A stretch of 64,000 nucleotides of DNA from Macrocystis pyrifera (lineage: Eukaryota; Sar; Phaeophyceae; Laminariales; Laminariaceae): the NCBI GenBank assembly GCA_031763025.1, contig JASSKH010000006.1, positions 1,957,048-2,021,047 of the forward strand, in the 5' to 3' direction. A program made the position numbers and the translations under genes. Below the pieces are notes generated by a model. That model saw only the letters and a program-made list of their open reading frames with translations, had not been told where the DNA came from and did no database searches. Numbering within the stretch: position 1 is the first letter of the stretch; every line of letters begins with the position of its first letter. Shown here in pieces: positions 1-13,339 of the stretch.

Positions 1-762
1 CGGCAACGCGTGCCACGTCAGCCACAGCCGCAAGTCCTGCCTGCGCCAGCCACAGACTGCTGTAGTGTCCGCGGTCCCGGCACAACTCACCGCGCTTCAA
101 GCCCCGGCATTAGCAGCACCGGGCCCTCCGGCAGCAGCAGCAGCACTAAGCCCTCCGGCAGCAGCAGCGCCAGGCTCCCTGAACACAGCATCGCCACCCC
201 CATCTTAATTGTTATCACCCCCCTGAGGCCGGGGTGGGTGTGCCACGTGCGCCAAAAACTACCCATTTGTACTCCCAGCACCCCCCGCCGTCATCACCCC
301 CACCATAAATAGAAATCACCCCCCGGTGGTAAATGTTGCAAAATTCGAATAAAACATGTCCATTATCACCGGGGTACGTTAGATACATACCACACCACCA
401 CACGAAACCACCCCGGGTGATAATAAAAGCAAAAACGCGATGGAGTTATCCCCTGGTGGGGTGGTATCCAACGTCATATGCGGGTAGGTCACCAGAGGTC
501 CTTAAATGATAAAATGAATACTGCTGTCTGTAGATGATGAGCTGCTCTACTACTGTCTAAATACCTGGTACACCGGTACAACTCAAGTTGACTTTGCTCG
601 TATTGCGTTTGCGTTGGAGTTGAGTGTGGTCGATATGCTGAGTTGAGTTGTGTTCTGGAATTGAGTGTCATGTACCAAGGACAGGATTGATCATTGTTGG
701 ACAGTGTTGGAACGCAACCAAGCACTCAATTTCTGTAAACATTGGGCACGATAATGCTGTTG

Positions 763-806
<44 letters not shown>

Positions 807-1172
807 AGGATTGCCTGGTATGATATGTTTGGCCTTGGTGCCTCGCGTACTGCTACAGCAGTGTTGAGCAGTACCTGGTACTGTACCTTCAGATCAGCAG
901 ATCTATCGAACGATCCACTGAATGCTGAATTTGACTCCTCGTAGATTCGTAAAGAGCCATTCATTGTTGCGCGCGGACTAGACCCGCCCCATGTACCGTA
1001 CGTCGAACGAGAGAATACTGATACGGTACGTTTTGACGGCACGGATTCCTCCCGGCCGAGTATGCAGGAGCAGCAGCCACGAGCCGCGAGAAAGACACGA
1101 GCTTGTGCTGAGGGAGCGATTGCACCTGATTGTACACTACCAATAGCGCTGTCCAGCGCCAAACCGACTGAC
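1..1172 (-). other. Intron 1 of the PP28-like gene (incomplete)
   Basis: No exon is recognisable here. The stretch holds motifs built on ATCACCCC/GGGGTGAT between about 200 and 480, which look like a decayed palindromic element, and a pure CTG run at about 764-806. Reading frames through the CTG run are poly-Gln, poly-Leu or poly-Cys artefacts. Confidence 0.5.
764..806. repeat. (CTG)n microsatellite
   Basis: About fourteen consecutive CTG units lie inside the intron of the PP28-like gene. Confidence 0.95.
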
Positions 1173-1562
1173 CTTCGCCTTCATCATCCTGCCAGCGTTG
1201 ACCTTTGCATTAGGGTTTGCTACCTCAATCAACGAAGCCACCCCCTTTTTCGCTTGCGGCTTCTGCATTGCCGCCTCCACCCTACCAGGCTCCGCTCTTC
1301 CGGTCGATGCTGCTGCCGCCGCCATTGCCCGCTCCCCCCCTTCCTCCTCGCTTGCTCCTTCGCTGTCATCCTCCTCAGAATCTTCCTTCTTACCCTCCCC
1401 ATCTTCTCCTGATTCATCGCCTTCTCGCTCGGCCTTTCGACGAGCGGCAAATGCCTCGTCCCTGTCATTGCGCGACTCTAGCTCTTCGAGGGAGGACACG
1501 AATTGTTGCCTTCCCCCGCCGCCTCGGCCACCGCGCTTCCCTTTCCCCCTTCCGCGGCCCAT
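1173..1562 (-). CDS. PDAP1: PP28/PDAP1-like phosphoprotein, exon 1 (3' part outside window)
   Basis: This exon encodes the N-terminal 130 residues of a protein of the casein-kinase-substrate phosphoprotein PP28 family (PDAP1, 28 kDa heat- and acid-stable phosphoprotein). The start MGRGRGKGKRGG is a basic Gly/Arg stretch. A very acidic Glu/Asp/Ser middle (about residues 45-75) follows, with likely casein kinase II sites. The family hallmark KKGVASLIEVANPN comes near the end; animal PDAP1 has a matching KGV-LI-NPN block. The exon ends after MMKAK at a GTCAGT donor in phase 0. The family's C-terminal helix, about 60-80 residues rich in Arg, Glu and Lys, is not found in 1-1172, so at least one exon lies left of the window. 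The ATG at 1562 is preferred over an upstream in-frame Met at 1634 because the family begins with the basic stretch. The gene is divergent from the plus-strand gene at 1889. The family assignment is fairly secure; its cellular role is poorly defined, and growth-factor or RNA-related roles have been suggested in animals. Confidence 0.72.
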
Positions 1563-1888
1563 GACTTCTCCCTTGCTCCTCTGGCGTTGAACGCTCTTGA
1601 TGTACTTGTACGCTGCGGATGTTCTGGGTTGCACTTCGCACGAACCTTATCTTATGGTATCCTCTTGTCTTTCTGTGAGTGAGAACATGAACAATGCCTT
1701 CGAATTCTTCAAAAACTCCAGCGTCGAAAAAGCGAGAAATACTACCCGACCACCCCCTCTGGCACATCGAGAGCAGCAGCGTTCTCCATCCGACACTGTT
1801 CGCATTTTAGCTTGGCAAGGCAGGGAAAGGGCTGGAGGATCTGCCCTGTTCTGGTGGAAATTCGCTTAACTGGGTGCAGCAGATAGAC
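1563..1888. promoter_or_regulatory. Divergent promoter region between the PP28-like gene and the coiled-coil gene
   Basis: The two start codons (1562 minus, 1889 plus) are 326 bases apart with no other coding sequence between them, so both promoters and both 5' leaders must fit here. I see no clear TATA box. The arrangement is inferred from the gene models, not from a recognised promoter motif. Confidence 0.5.
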
Positions 1889-2266
1889 ATGGCAAGTAGC
1901 GACATCCATCACGCCGCGCCTCGTGCCACCTTCCCTGAGGCCTGTCCTCCTCCTGGCTGCACTTCCGAAGGACTTGCAGGCGGGGGGGAAACTGCTGCTG
2001 TTGCTGCCGCTGCCGCTGCAGCCGCTGCTGCCGCTGCTGCTGTGTTAGAGCGAGGCGTGAGAGCACGCGGAGACAGCAGTTTCGCGTGGAGCGTGAGAGT
2101 GGAGGCTCCGAAATCCTCCGCATTCAATGGTGGGTCGCAAGCAGCAGCAACAGGAGCGGGCCAACGACCTGTTGGGTCTTCGTCAACAAAGATGCCCCCT
2201 CTCGTGCGACCGGAGTACGCGACGCCTGTGGATGATGCGGTGGTGGTCAAGAGATTAACGTCTCAG
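1889..2266 (+). CDS. Exon 1 of the coiled-coil-like gene
   Basis: This exon encodes 126 residues from the ATG at 1889. It has a low-complexity N-terminus with a run of about 14 alanines (GCN repeats at about 1993-2041), then a more ordered end, VRPEYATPVDDAVVVKRL. It ends exactly at a strong CAG|GTGAGG donor; reading on gives a stop four codons later, which supports the splice. Confidence 0.62.
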
Positions 2267-5200
2267 GTGAGGAGTGCATGAATGTCTTGGGTACGAGGCT
2301 CGGAGGGATGCACGCGGCGATTTATACCTGATTCGTTCAGTTTGGGTCAGGTATGTACGTACTTCGAAGTAGCAGGTATGAAGCCTTCGTTACCTCATAT
2401 TATATGCATACGTTTACAGAGTAAAGTAGTACAACACTGCTTCTGCTATTATACTCTGTACGCAGTCCTGGTGCTGACTGCTGACTGCTGACTGCTGACC
2501 CACTTCTTGTGCCTGACACAGCGGTGTTGCTATTTGTACCTGGTATTTACACGACTTGTAAACCAGTAGCATACGTTTTTTTTTTTTACTATTCTACTTC
2601 CAAGGTAGGCACATGATTTTTGTGTAAAATTATTCATCACTGGGACCCGTGTACCTCGTACATTCTATATTCCTGGGATATGATTACCTCACGGGTAACA
2701 TACTTGAAAAGTACGAAGCACGAACCGGGTACCAGGTGCAGCATGTGATAACCGGTACCTGGTACTGCTAACTGCTGCACCAGGTGGAGGACTATTCGGA
2801 ATATGCGAATGATAATATATGTGTGATACCCCCTGTCAGGACGAGCAGACCAGCGAGTATGATATATTCGAGCAGCAATGGCGGCTGCAGCAGTATTCGT
2901 GCTGATAAGAAGAACGAACTTCGGAAGGCTCCTCAAACCACAGCAAAGAAACTTCACTCGCTAAACTATTAATATTGTTGAGGCGAAGCCGTGAGCCATT
3001 GCCCCCCGCCCCGACTGCCGAGGGGGCCCCGCCGGAAGTGATTTCTTTTTTGTCGTTTTCGCTTCACTCCCCCTTCGCAATCACGGTCGAATATAGCTCG
3101 GAGTCCGTGGCGGGAGACAAGAACTCGTCCGTCGTGCGCAAAGTCCCCGGCTCTCCCCCTCTCTCTCTTCACTCCGTAACAGAGTTACCAGTGAGGAATA
3201 CGTAAAACAATCACAACAGCACCCCCACCGAAATTAAGACCAAACCACGGCGAATCGAATGACGGTGTTTTTTTTTTTTTTTTTTTTTTCGGTTCACGCA
3301 GTAGAAACCGCCGTATGACCACGAGAACTTTTACCACGGGATTTTATGGGAATGGCAATGAATCAACTACAGCAGTACTACAGCAGAGTGAGTTGCCAGT
3401 GAGGAGTAAACAATCGCAGAAGCACCGTACGAAAGACCAAACCACGGCGAATCGAATGGCGGTGCTTTTTTTTTGTTCACGAAGTAGGATACGCGCTACG
3501 TATGACCACGGGAATTTTACCACGGGAATTAAAAAAAAACGCCGTCGTTCGCCGTGGTTTGGTGTTTTTATGGTGTTTTATTCCTTACTGGTAACTATTA
3601 ATAGGTTGATTTACCGCGATTCCCGCCATCCTCGGGAAATGCTCCGAACAAGACGCTGAAAAAATTAATTACGTGCAAGGCGACTTGTAAACGCCAAGAG
3701 CTCCATGCCCCAGAAACACAACCCGGACGCCGCGTGCATGTATGCACGTACGCACTGCTTTTGATGTGTACTGATACGAAAGAGAATGCACAGCGCTGCA
3801 TTGCGCTGCACTGCTGCGTATAGCTGAGCCTAGCTGAGTTGAGCTGGGTGCCCCTTTTTTGTGATAATTTGTACGTACGCGGACACGCCTGGTACGTCGT
3901 ACGATACCTATTAACGGTGTGTATGAAGGAGAAAACACAGCACCACGGCACACAGCCCGCACCACACGGCAGCTGCATGGCGCCGCGCTCCGCTTTGCGC
4001 TGCGCTGCTGCGATGAGCTGAGCTTAGTTGCGTGTGACGTGCATACTTGCATGCCTGGTACTTCGTACCTGGTATGTATGAAATAAGGGCACAGCACCGT
4101 GGCACAAGCCCGCGCGACACGGCAGGGCACAGGACTGCGTGGCACTAAAATGCGCTGCGCTGCGCTGCTGAGCTGGGCTGAGCTGGGTGTGATTTGTGAA
4201 GGAGGGGAGCGGGGTTGGGGGGGGTGTGCTCATTATTGTGCATGTCCGTAGTCATATGACCGTTGACCCTCGCATTCTTACAATGCCGGGACGGAGCACG
4301 TCGGGTTTTCACCGACCAGGGAGACATTGCTTGCACCAAGCGCGAAGCGCCGTGAGGTGTTGGGCGACTCGCATGAAGGATGAGCCGCATCCTACTAAGA
4401 ACCGCTTTAGAGGCAGATTTTCTTGCATATGGATGACAGTATCAATGAATTGATCAAATATCTGGTGTGGCCACTTCCAGAGACAGCAATGGGGTTACTA
4501 TGTAACTGCCTCGTGGGTACCTCACCATATACGCACTACGTGATACGATCATCCCCCTTGTGCGGAGCGAAGGTTCTCCCCGCACAGAAATGATCTAACT
4601 TGACCGCCAGCCGTGGTAACCACAAAAAAAAAAACAAAAAAAAAAAAACGGTACCCTGGTTATCTAGCTCACGCAGTGAGAGGCGTGTTTTACAGCGTCG
4701 TCTCCAACCGACGCCAACCCAACCTATATTTATACCAGGTATATAATATGGGGGGGGGGGGAAGCGAAACGAAAAAAAGCACGCGAAGAAACCAGATAAA
4801 CAAGCTGGAAGATTCCGCAAGTAATAAATGGAGGCGCTGTTCAAGTGGGAGATCTGAGAGGCCAGGGATGTGCCAATCGAGCCCGCTCAGGGAAAAAAAC
4901 TAAGATAAGAAAGTATATATACGAGCCGCCGGAGAACTGTTTTACGATCAAGTACAGCTCCTCAATACGGCGGTGCTGTTGTACGGTACGACAGCAGAGC
5001 CACCTGTTTTTCAGTACGTACGAGTGTCCAGTACGACCGCTTTTAACGGTACCGCTGCCGCTTGCACTTACTCGCGCTGAAACCTCGCACGAGTACAGCT
5101 ACTCGGCGTTTGTTCATGTTCCTGCTTCTGTGTACGTTAGGGTGATACCATGCACTACCGTCTACGTACATACGAACCATCTCGTGAGAAAACCACGCAC

Positions 5201-8200
5201 GATAAAGTCAGGCTGAGGTCTTGTGGGAAAATAAGAAATTATAGTGTAGAAATGAGAAAATACTAAATTAGTGCAGAACACACCCTCTCTCTGACAAGAA
5301 ATGCCTAGAGTAGGTCGGCTATATGTGTTGTATGTAAGCATAGTATTGAGATTATGCTTTGTGTTTTTATGCGTAAAATTGTCTCCTCTCGACTCTTGAG
5401 CTTGGGTCCTGATGATACATTATTTGTTGTGTTGGAGCATCTTATTCTCTTGTGACCATGGGCTGTTGACACCACTCTGGCCGGCAATATAGTACGGGGG
5501 GCCATAGTAAACAGGGTCAAATATTGTTAGTAAAAATAGGCAAATATATAGGTTTTCGAGCGTGCCGTAGGTCCTATTTAATACGGTCCCCCGTAATAGT
5601 AGACCCTTGGAGTCGGATGTGAAAACCAAAGGCACCTTAAATTATCGGCCAATGTGTGGTATTAATAGATTGTCGAGACCCAGCGACAGGGACAACAGCA
5701 AAAGTTTGGACACGTTTTATCTAGTCAGTGTGGCATTGAACGAGTACGTATTGATCGTGTAAGCGCGCGCAGCAGAGCGAGTAGGATCACGTCGCGCCCG
5801 TGTCGTGCATAGAGATGGGCAACGGATAGGTTTTTCGATGAACCGAAAACCGGATAGGAAGCATTATTCTCTGAAAACGAAAAGCCAGTTCAGCCGAGTT
5901 CTCGTTTGGCAGGTATTAAAGCCTCCAAAATTGGAAGCCGCGGGTGATTCTTCGATTTTTCCTCGATTTGCACCTAGATGTGTGTCCCCCAGTATGTATC
6001 TGGTTGTCTTCGTTGCCTTGTTTGCCCAACTTTCACGCCGTCATGTTTGTGTCCACGTTGTTCATTGCTGCAGGCTCGTTTTTGAGCGTGTAGATGTGGG
6101 TGCCCTAAAATATACCAAAACACGAAATAAAATATAAACCTGTTTTAAAAACCGGCTATAAATTGCAAAGGCCTGCTGGGTTTCCAAAGTTTACCGGTTC
6201 TTCTCTATGCAGTGCCCATCTCTATTAATAGTCGTGCGACGACTCATACTCCTTGCATATTGCCAGGTACGAGGTACCTGCTACAATAGGCCGTACGCAC
6301 TATTAATTTAAATGTATCGTGCCTCAACCAAGAGCTACAGAGTAGGCGATACCACCATCGTCATTCGATTGTCATCATTTTCCCCATAGAGGCTGCACTT
6401 TACACTTTTATAACCTGAACATTTGCCACCGGCTGGGCTCCTCCACGGATCTACCCAACCATTGTAGATTTGCATCCCGTGTGTCTTCGACATGATATTT
6501 CGAAGCGTTCTTTTGTGGGTGTCGGGCTTGGCGTCAAAGTCGGTTGCTGGGTGGGGTAGATTGGCCCTCACGCGAGGAAACTCCCAAAAATTAGGCGCCT
6601 CACCTATATAAGGCAAGCACGCGTTTCAGGCGCTACCCTTACAAGGTAAGCGCGCGATTTAGGCGCTACCCTTATAAGGCGAGCAGGCGCCTCCCCCTGA
6701 AGCATGACAGTCCCTTAATATGTTTATGCGAGAACAGCGAGAATAAGAACATTCCGACACTTCAATCATTTGAGCATTTTTTTCACTGCTACTGCTGTAG
6801 TAGACCTGTTTGTGAATCATACACGTACAGCATACCATAGTACCGTAGTCTGGTGTTGTTTCTAAATATCATATACCGGGTATATGATGATGCATTGACT
6901 GCACTACCGCTGTTGTTTCTTCAGCCCTGCGAGTGTCTTTCCTCTTGCTGTTGTTGTAGGTGATCTCACGTGAGCCGATTGGCACGCTGCTGTACTACCA
7001 ATAATAATAACACTGCTGTACTGATACTGTAATACTGCTGTGCTGATTATGGTCCGTGGTCACGATAAGGCACACTTCATCTATTAATACTGGTGGGCAC
7101 GAAAACATGCCTAAGCAGACTCTGTCGGGGTGTGTCACCGGAGGTTATCCAGTTGCACACCATGTAGCAGTAATATTAATACTACTGCTGTAACACTAAT
7201 GTGTAACCGCATATAAGAGACTCGTGCCAGGCTTCAAGAGGACACGCCTTCTCCAAAATATTCTATTACGGGGGACCATGGTAAACAGGACCACATATTG
7301 TTAGTAAAAATACCTAAATATATAGGTTTTTATGTACGCCATAAGTCCTGTTAACTATAGACCCCCGTAGTAGGAGTGATGGGGTTTTATGGATAGTATA
7401 GATTCGGGGAACGTCACGTGGCCCCCGTGTGGTTCCAGTATTAGGGGACGAGGTTTATGGTTTGATACGCCTCAAGCTATACCCTGTGCCTTCACCCCGG
7501 CTCCTGCCCCGGCCCTATCCGACGCTTTGTCCGGCGAAATTACGGCAAAAAAAGAAGTCGACAAAATGCTCTACGTCATTGAAACTGACTTCGTACAAAG
7601 CTTCCCCCATTTTTTATACTGCTGTATATCTCTAAGGTACGTCAGTGTACGTATTGTGCGGCAAACACGGGCGATGTAGCTACTGCACAAGCTACGGTTG
7701 GTTACAGCCTAAAATCCCCTCCGGTGTCTACGCTGCTATTGAATGCCTCTGCATGGGTGCTGGCTACAGCGATGTTGCTGTCTGGAGTTCGATGTAGCTA
7801 CTGCACAGGCTACAGCTAGCTACAGCCTAAGGGCCCATCTTAACGGGGACTTTCGGCTCTTTCAGTTTGACTTGATTTTTTTTTTTCCCAATTTAATTTA
7901 AAGGCCCATCTTATCGAGGACTTTCGGTTCTTTCAATTTGACTAGATATTTTTTTTTTTCTAATTTAATTTACGTTCTGATTGAACGAAATTTAGTGTTC
8001 CCCGTTAAGATGGTCCCTAACCCCCCCCGTCTGCTGCGCTGCTATTGCATGCCCCTGCATGGGTACTGGCTACAGCGATGTTGCTGTCTGGAGTGCCGCC
8101 TGGTTCGAACGCTATCGTCGACAGACACACTATTTACAGCAGAGAATATTGTATTTTGATTCGTGTTGTTCCTGTGTTGAACTAATCACACCAAAATTGA

Positions 8201-11200
8201 ACCCTTGGTGACAGGACAGGCTCCACTACCTCTCGACTGGAATAACATCCCAGGAAAAAAGTGAAGGCGAAAAGAACGCGAAACGTTATGACTGATGTCG
8301 AATTTTAGAAAGAACTAAAACATTAGCTAAAGTTCGTCTTAAATCCGGGCGATACCGTTGGTTCGACATAAAAACAAATAGCAACCAACGGTGTAGTTAG
8401 CAATGCAGATTCACGTTTTACAAAACTTAAAAGAGCCTTTCTACCAATATTATATTTTTTTTTAATTTCTAAAGTTGCACGCCCCAAGAATATGACGCTA
8501 CTCCTGTGTAGAAGAATGCCCCGAGGTGTTGTGGCAGATGCATCACTATTTACAGTCACCATATACTATTTTACCGGGGAATAGACGTTTGTTACGTTGA
8601 CCTCAACAAGTAATTCGTCCTGGCCACACTTGATTAAAAGGCCTTGCTGCGCTCTCAGATCTCCCACCCGGAACACGCCTGCCTAACTCCACCTCTCGGG
8701 GCATTTTGCGGGGGCGTACTTGGCCTGCTTTACTTTCTTCGCTTTCTTCTATTACTTGCGGAACATTCCTGCCTTTTTTTGTTTTCTTCGTTTTTTTTTT
8801 TTTTTTTTTTTCGGAAATCACACCCAACGCGGCTTAGCTCACTCTAAAATCCGAGACAAAAACACACTGATTTCAAGTAACATTTTTCACAGTGACGAAA
8901 AAAAGTGCAGAAATGAATGTTTCAAACTCGAGTCAGAATTGAAAACCGATAAAAACACTGACCGAGATAGCCCCTCCCGCACTGATTTCAAGATAAAAAA
9001 TAGAATGACAAAAGTTGAAAAACGAACAAAAAAACGAACGAAAAATAATCATCGGAACTCGTGTCTAAACCGAAAAGCAGCAAAAAACCTGAGCGAGACG
9101 GTCCCTACTACACACACTAACTTTCAGATACCAGGTATCATACGAAGTACGAAGTGCCACATGGTATAACAAAAAAACACAAATCATACCCACTTCAGCT
9201 CAGCAACGCAGCGCCAACTTTTTCGCACACAGAATACCAGGTATCGTACGAAGTACGAAGTTCTTCTTTCTGAGATGCAAAGTCTACGATGCAAGTCCGC
9301 GAGCTGTTGAAGTTGACTGCTGATTACCGGCTTCTTTGTTTCACGGGTACGAGTAGGGAGTAGGCACCTATTTTGCCACAGCACGACAACCCGAGTAGTA
9401 TCATACATGCGCGCTGAGACTCAACGTTGCACAGCCACGTCTTTCGTTCGTATTTTGTGCTCTACCTCTACCTCGAGCAGCTGACGAAGACGCACTGCGC
9501 ACGCGCATGTTTTTTTCCGTTCCTGTTGATAGCGAATGAACAAGAACTTTCAAAACAATCTCCTTTCCCACTTATTCGTATCGTGCATTTCTGTGCATGT
9601 GCCTACTGGCAACACGTGTGCATAGTGATGCGTGTGGACCCCCCGGCATGCGTTGTCCTGCGCGACTTAGCTCTCGGCGTTTGCAAGTCTCCCCGTTGAA
9701 CTACGTACGCAAAGCAGGCGTGGTTTTTTCCTCCGCAAATAAGCTCACGGCATTTGCATGTCGCCCATGGCGCCAGCCGCGTCGTGAGCTTCCCGGCTGC
9801 TGCATACTTCGTTCTGTTGTGCTTCCTCGAGAGAGCGTAGCGGGCGGCGAAATCGCCGCCGCCCGCGAAGCGGAGCGCCTTGTACAGTAAGTTACGCTTG
9901 ACGCTCACGCCTGACGTGTCGCATCTCGACGGACGTCGACAGCAGCAGTACCAACAATAGTAGATGCTTTTTTGCTGTAGACTTTTCGCGACCACGAGCT
10001 AGATTATGGCAATCGACGATAGGCTACTGATGGCAATGAGGTTTTGCTGTGAGAGCAGCAACAAAAATCTACTACTACTACTACTACTGCTGCTACTACT
10101 ACTACTACTGCTACTACTACTACTACTACTGCTACTACTACTACTACTGCTACTACTACTACTACTGCTACTACTACTACTACTACTGCTACTACTACTA
10201 CTACTGCTACTACTACTACTACTGCTACTACTACTACTACTGCTACTACTACTACTACTGCTACTACTACTACTACTTCTACTACTACTACTATCTCTCT
10301 ACTACTTCTATCTTTACTACTACTACAAAAAGTGTTATTTGTCAGTGTGTATTCTGATCGTGATGCCCCCCCGTCGCACTCCTGTATTTGAGCACCGCTC
10401 TGGAATTGGAAGGAACCGTTTATTATTCATGTTTGCGCGTGAACCATCCCTATGTTTCCGGACAGAGTGGACTTTGAGACATCGAACCAAAATCTGCAAG
10501 TTTGGTGTGTGTCGAATGTAGAATGTAGCTGTCGCTAGGGATCGGTGCAGCAGGATATTTTGTAACTGTCGTCAGCTTGGAGTGCGTTGTGCCGGGGAGC
10601 AAAGATGTCAGGAGACATGTTCAAGCGAGAGAGACAAAACGTGCGCTGTCGGGGGTGTAGGGCCGGTTGTTCCGCACAAAAAACTACCGGGTAGTAATTT
10701 TGGTGTCAAGTCAAGGTATGTCAAGGCAAAGTTGCTGTCTGTCAAGGGGTGAAATTGCTGTCCACCCTGACATCTTTGCCCGGGAGGAGGCGGACGGACG
10801 CCTTACTGAGTAGGCAACTCGAACACAGTCCCTGTGGTGAGCTTTTCTTTGTCACCGTCTAAATTTGAAGGTCTTGCACAACCTCGGACAAATGGCCTAC
10901 AGATGATCTACAGATCATTCCCGCTTCATGATCTACAGATACATAATCTATTCCTGATATGTATGATCTGTGTGATGTCGCTCATTTTGCCGGGTGGGAG
11001 TGGTATAGTCTGCATGATGTAGTAGGACATGTTTCCTGGGTTGGATCTGTACCACGCAGGCCCCTCACAGCCTCTCACGAACGGCGGGTGAGGAACTGCT
11101 AGATTATCTATCTGTAGATAGATAGATCATGATGATGATGATGATGATAGGTGTCCGAGGTGTGAACTCTTGATATTACGGGGGAGCATAGTAAATAGGA

Positions 11201-13300
11201 CCTGTCCCCCCCCCCCACAAAAATCTATATATTTACCTTTTTTTACCTACAATAGTTGGTCCTATTTACTGTGGTCCCCCGTAATCACATTCGCTCGAAA
11301 TAATACAACCACTACAGTAGTCTGTATACCTGGTACACGAGTCGTGCGGGCACCACAGCACAGCGAGTACGAATGGGATCATTCTGCTGCCTACGCCCGC
11401 GCCGTTTGACGCGAGACGTTTCGCTGTTCATGTTTGGGACACCGAGGTAAGTGTTCCCCCAACCACGCGGTGACGGATGCTGCTGCCTGCACGCGCGCGC
11501 CACTTTTCCACCTCTGTACAACGTGGGAGTTTTGTTTTTTTTTTTTTTTTTTTGTTTTCGTTTTTTTTTGTTTTTTGTTTTTTGTTTTTTTGTTTCGTCC
11601 TCGTTTTCGTTTTGTTTTCTTGGACGGTTTGCCTGTACCTTGAGTGGGAACGACGCCCGGGGCTGACGACAGCAGGCGTTTCTTTGTTGCGCTATTTTTT
11701 TTTTTTGTTTTTATTTTCTCTGAACGATTCGTCCGTACATTAAATTGAGTTGGCGTGACGCCCGGGGGCTGACAGCGGGAGTTTCTTTTCATTCTCGTCA
11801 CCCTTTTTCTTTGTTTTCTGGATAACCACGTGATCTACACTGAATGTAATCGACGCCTCTGGCTGATGACGGAAGAGGAGAATCGTCGTCGCCTGGGGCC
11901 GTCGGATCATCATTCCCCGAGGTCGACTGAACGATTCTTGGCATGTGTACGCTGCGTGACGCCTGACGCATCCATCGTATCATACGGCCGCCGTGTTTTA
12001 TCCTCGGGCGGGCCTTTTTGTTAGCACTGCGATGCTTTTGTTTTGCACTGCAATGCTGTACAGGAACGCAGAGCTGACTCTAATCCCCCCGGGTATTTTG
12101 TGGTAAAAATACACCGGTAGCTTTTCACCCTTTTTTGGCACTGCACTGCTGTACAGAAACATATATATATATATATATAATATATATATATATACATAAA
12201 TATGTACCGGGTATATACTATGTACCCGGTACTTCGTACCTGGTATATATATATATCTGACTTTTATTCCAAGTGTTGAGTTCCCACGAAGGGGACTGCA
12301 GCCGTGAGGGGGTTATAACCCCTTCAGAGCCACTGTAGTACACCCGCACTTTTTGGGGCCAAATATTCTTATTTCGGGGGACCATAGTAAATGGGACCCA
12401 ATTTTGTTATTACGGGGGTCCATAGTTAATGGGACCAAATTTTGTTATTGCGGGGGTCCATAGTTAACAGGACCAAGTAGTGTTGGTAAAAATACCTAAA
12501 TATATAGGTTTTTATGTATGCCATAGGTCCTGTTAACTATAGACCCCCGTAATAGTAAAAATACGTAAATATATACTGGTAGGTTTTTATGTATATCATA
12601 GGTCCTGTTAACTATGGACCCCCGTGGTAGTAAAAATAGGGAATTATGTAGGTTTTTGTGCGTACCGTAGGTCCTATTTACTATGGTCCCCCGTAATATA
12701 TACTTTTTTCAGGGCACGATGCGAGGGTTGGTTAAGTTCACAACACTTGAGAGATCGTTTGGGTCTGTGTGCTTTTTTTTTTTACAGGTTGAGTCTTCCT
12801 CCATTACCACCCGGAATGGTGCCATCCAGAGGGAGATGCAGGACGCCTACCGGAAGCTGATCTGCGCTAACGTCGAGCGAAAGGTGCGTGCAATTGGGAC
12901 TCTGGGTCGGCGGGGAGGGGTAGAGGCGGGGGGGAGGCAGACGGAAGTGCTTTTTTGCTTGCTTGAATTTTGTCGGGTTTTGTCGGGTTTCCTCGATGTG
13001 AATTTTTGTTATTCGGTTTTCTCGACATGTCTCGATTTTCCTACGTATACATTTTTTTTATCGTTTTGTTTCTTGATTTTCCTCGGGTTTCCTAGACTCT
13101 TCTTCTAGATTTTCTCGATTTTTTTTCTGCATTTTTTTTTTTTTTTTTTTTTTATCGCGGTTGGAAGTTTGGACTCAGAAAGCCTTGTCTCTGCGGTGCG
13201 CGCGCGTGAATCCCCCTATTGCACATTTCCTGATAGTAATCATAGGCCCATACTTGTATTCTTGCTGCACGGTACTTCCTTCCATTCAACCACCTTAAGG

Positions 13301-13339
<39 letters not shown>

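Larger units (their letters stand above)
2267..12787 (+). other. Intron 1 of the coiled-coil-like gene, 10.5 kb, repeat-filled
   Basis: No supported exon was found. In order it holds: a TIR element (3186-3600), ~200-base tandem repeats (3680-4200), a poly-C family element (4224-4735), a MITE (5491), a hAT-like TIR element (5812-6224), short tandem repeats (6595-6695), a MITE (7264), a TIR element (7829-8018), and T-rich DNA with TACCAGGTATC repeats (8770-9260). It continues with a CTA/CTG array (10070-10327), a dispersed repeat (10650-10790), a GATCT-rich element (10886-11158), a MITE (11174), poly-T (11535-11720), AT repeats (12160-12255) and a nested MITE array (12370-12702). Confidence 0.6.

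Noticed and set aside
10006..10521. Long plus-strand frame rich in leucine
   Set aside because: It is a translation of the CTA/CTG microsatellite and has no supporting splice or family signal.
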